Of a DNA stretch of 13,893 bases, positions 13,310 to 13,893 are shown one piece after another (position 1 is the first letter of the stretch; each line of letters begins with the position of its first letter). The notes under the pieces are model-generated. The model had not been told where the DNA came from, did not search any database, and saw only the letters and a list, made by a program, of their open reading frames with translations. The stretch comes from Clostridiales bacterium (GTDB lineage: Bacteria; Bacillota; Clostridia; Christensenellales; Aristaeellaceae). Where the stretch lies: the NCBI GenBank assembly GCA_004556985.1, contig SFFC01000058.1:1-13893 (forward strand), given 5' to 3'. The translations under genes were made by a program, and so were the position numbers.

Positions 13310-13893
13310 TCATTCCATCTCTCCGCGCAGCGCCATCGCGATGGTCAGCGCGGCGATACCGGCCGTCTCCGTGCGCAGAATGCGCGGCCCGAGCGTCACG
13401 AGCTTTCCGCCCGCCTGCTCGCGCAGCCAATGCGCCTCCTGCGGCTCGATGCCGCCCTCCGGACCGATGAGAATGCCCACGCGCAGCGCCTGTGTGCCCT
13501 CAAAGGGCGCAAGCGCGTCGCGGATGCTGCCGTCGCGCGCATCCTCCCACGGGACGATCAACACGTCGAGGCCCGTGAGCTCCGCCTGCAGCGCGGAGAG
13601 TTTTGCGGGCAGGCGCACCTCGGGCGCGCAGACGCGCGCGCACTGCTTGACCGCCTCGCGGGCGATCTTTTGCCAGCGCTCCGTCTTCTTCGCCGCGTCC
13701 TTACCGTCAAGGCGTACGACACAGCGCTCCATCGCGACCGGCTGAATGGCCGCCGCGCCGAGCTCCGTCGCCTTTTGGACAATGAGCTCCATCTTGTCTG
13801 CCTTGGGCAGGCCCTGGTAGAGCGTCACGCGGGTTTTCGCCTCCGTGCCGCGCAGCGCATGGAGCACGCGCACGCACACGCGCTCCTCCTCCA
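13310..13893 (-). CDS. rsmE: 16S rRNA m3U1498 methyltransferase, N-terminal part outside the window
   Basis: RsmE methylates U1498 of 16S rRNA with SAM and belongs to the SPOUT (knotted) methyltransferases. About 193 codons are visible; the family is usually near 245, so roughly 50 N-terminal residues, most of the PUA-like RNA-binding domain, lie beyond 13893. The visible part has KADKMELIVQKATELGA, followed by the SAM-knot motifs IGPEGGIEPQE and LGPRILRTETAG near the C-terminus. The frame is open through the window edge, so the GTG at 13879 is not the start. In Firmicutes it normally lies between prmA and mtaB; here a terminator and a DUF4236 gene follow it. Confidence 0.95.
   Translation of the reverse strand, partial: EEERVCVRVLHALRGTEAKTRVTLYQGLPKADKMELIVQKATELGAAAIQPVAMERCVVRLDGKDAAKKTERWQKIAREAVKQCARVCAPEVRLPAKLSALQAELTGLDVLIVPWEDARDGSIRDALAPFEGTQALRVGILIGPEGGIEPQEAHWLREQAGGKLVTLGPRILRTETAGIAALTIAMALRGEME

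Noticed and set aside
1..13893. tRNA, rRNA, CRISPR array or complete insertion sequence
   Set aside because: No cloverleaf-like segment, rRNA sequence, regularly spaced repeats or transposase motif was found by eye.

Overview
The window looks like chromosomal DNA from a GC-rich, anaerobic member of the Firmicutes (Clostridia). Three things point there. The pyrimidine genes run in the Gram-positive order pyrR-pyrB-pyrC-pyrF-pyrK-pyrD. The dihydroorotate dehydrogenase is the NAD-linked PyrD/PyrK type. The order rsmE - mtaB - HIT gene is the segment that usually follows dnaK-dnaJ-prmA in Firmicutes. A flavodiiron protein fits an oxygen-avoiding life. Genus cannot be read from the sequence. Every supported gene is on the minus strand, so transcription runs from high to low coordinates. 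The long plus-strand reading frames are GC-driven shadows.

In transcription order: (1) 13893-10529 holds the 3' part of rsmE, a terminator, then a promoter driving a DUF4236 gene, mtaB and a HIT-family gene. (2) 10528-9075 holds two strong hairpins and a MATE-family exporter. (3) 9047-7375 holds a promoter and a flavodiiron protein with a C-terminal rubredoxin-like domain and, unusually, an N-terminal twin-arginine export signal. (4) 7374-5877 is a patchy region with a bidirectional-looking terminator, a 28-bp perfect palindrome, a short AT-richer orphan reading frame with its own terminator, and the decayed remains of a radical-SAM protein joined to an HPr-kinase-like P-loop protein. (5) 5830-147 is the pyr operon: a near-consensus promoter, a leader with a PyrR-type attenuator, six tightly packed genes and a perfect intrinsic terminator. 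Downstream of it, 1-146 shows no gene, only an AT-rich stretch with a faint promoter-like match (TATAAC at 67-72 on the minus strand).

The pyr genes encode four UMP-pathway steps: carbamoylaspartate synthesis (PyrB), dihydroorotate formation (PyrC), oxidation to orotate (PyrD with PyrK) and OMP decarboxylation (PyrF). PyrR senses uridine nucleotides and closes the attenuator. carAB and pyrE are not in the window. The most noteworthy items are the apparently exported flavodiiron protein, the degraded peptide-modification-like cassette beside the pyr promoter, and the extra DUF4236 gene wedged between rsmE and mtaB with its promoter -35 placed in the terminator loop.
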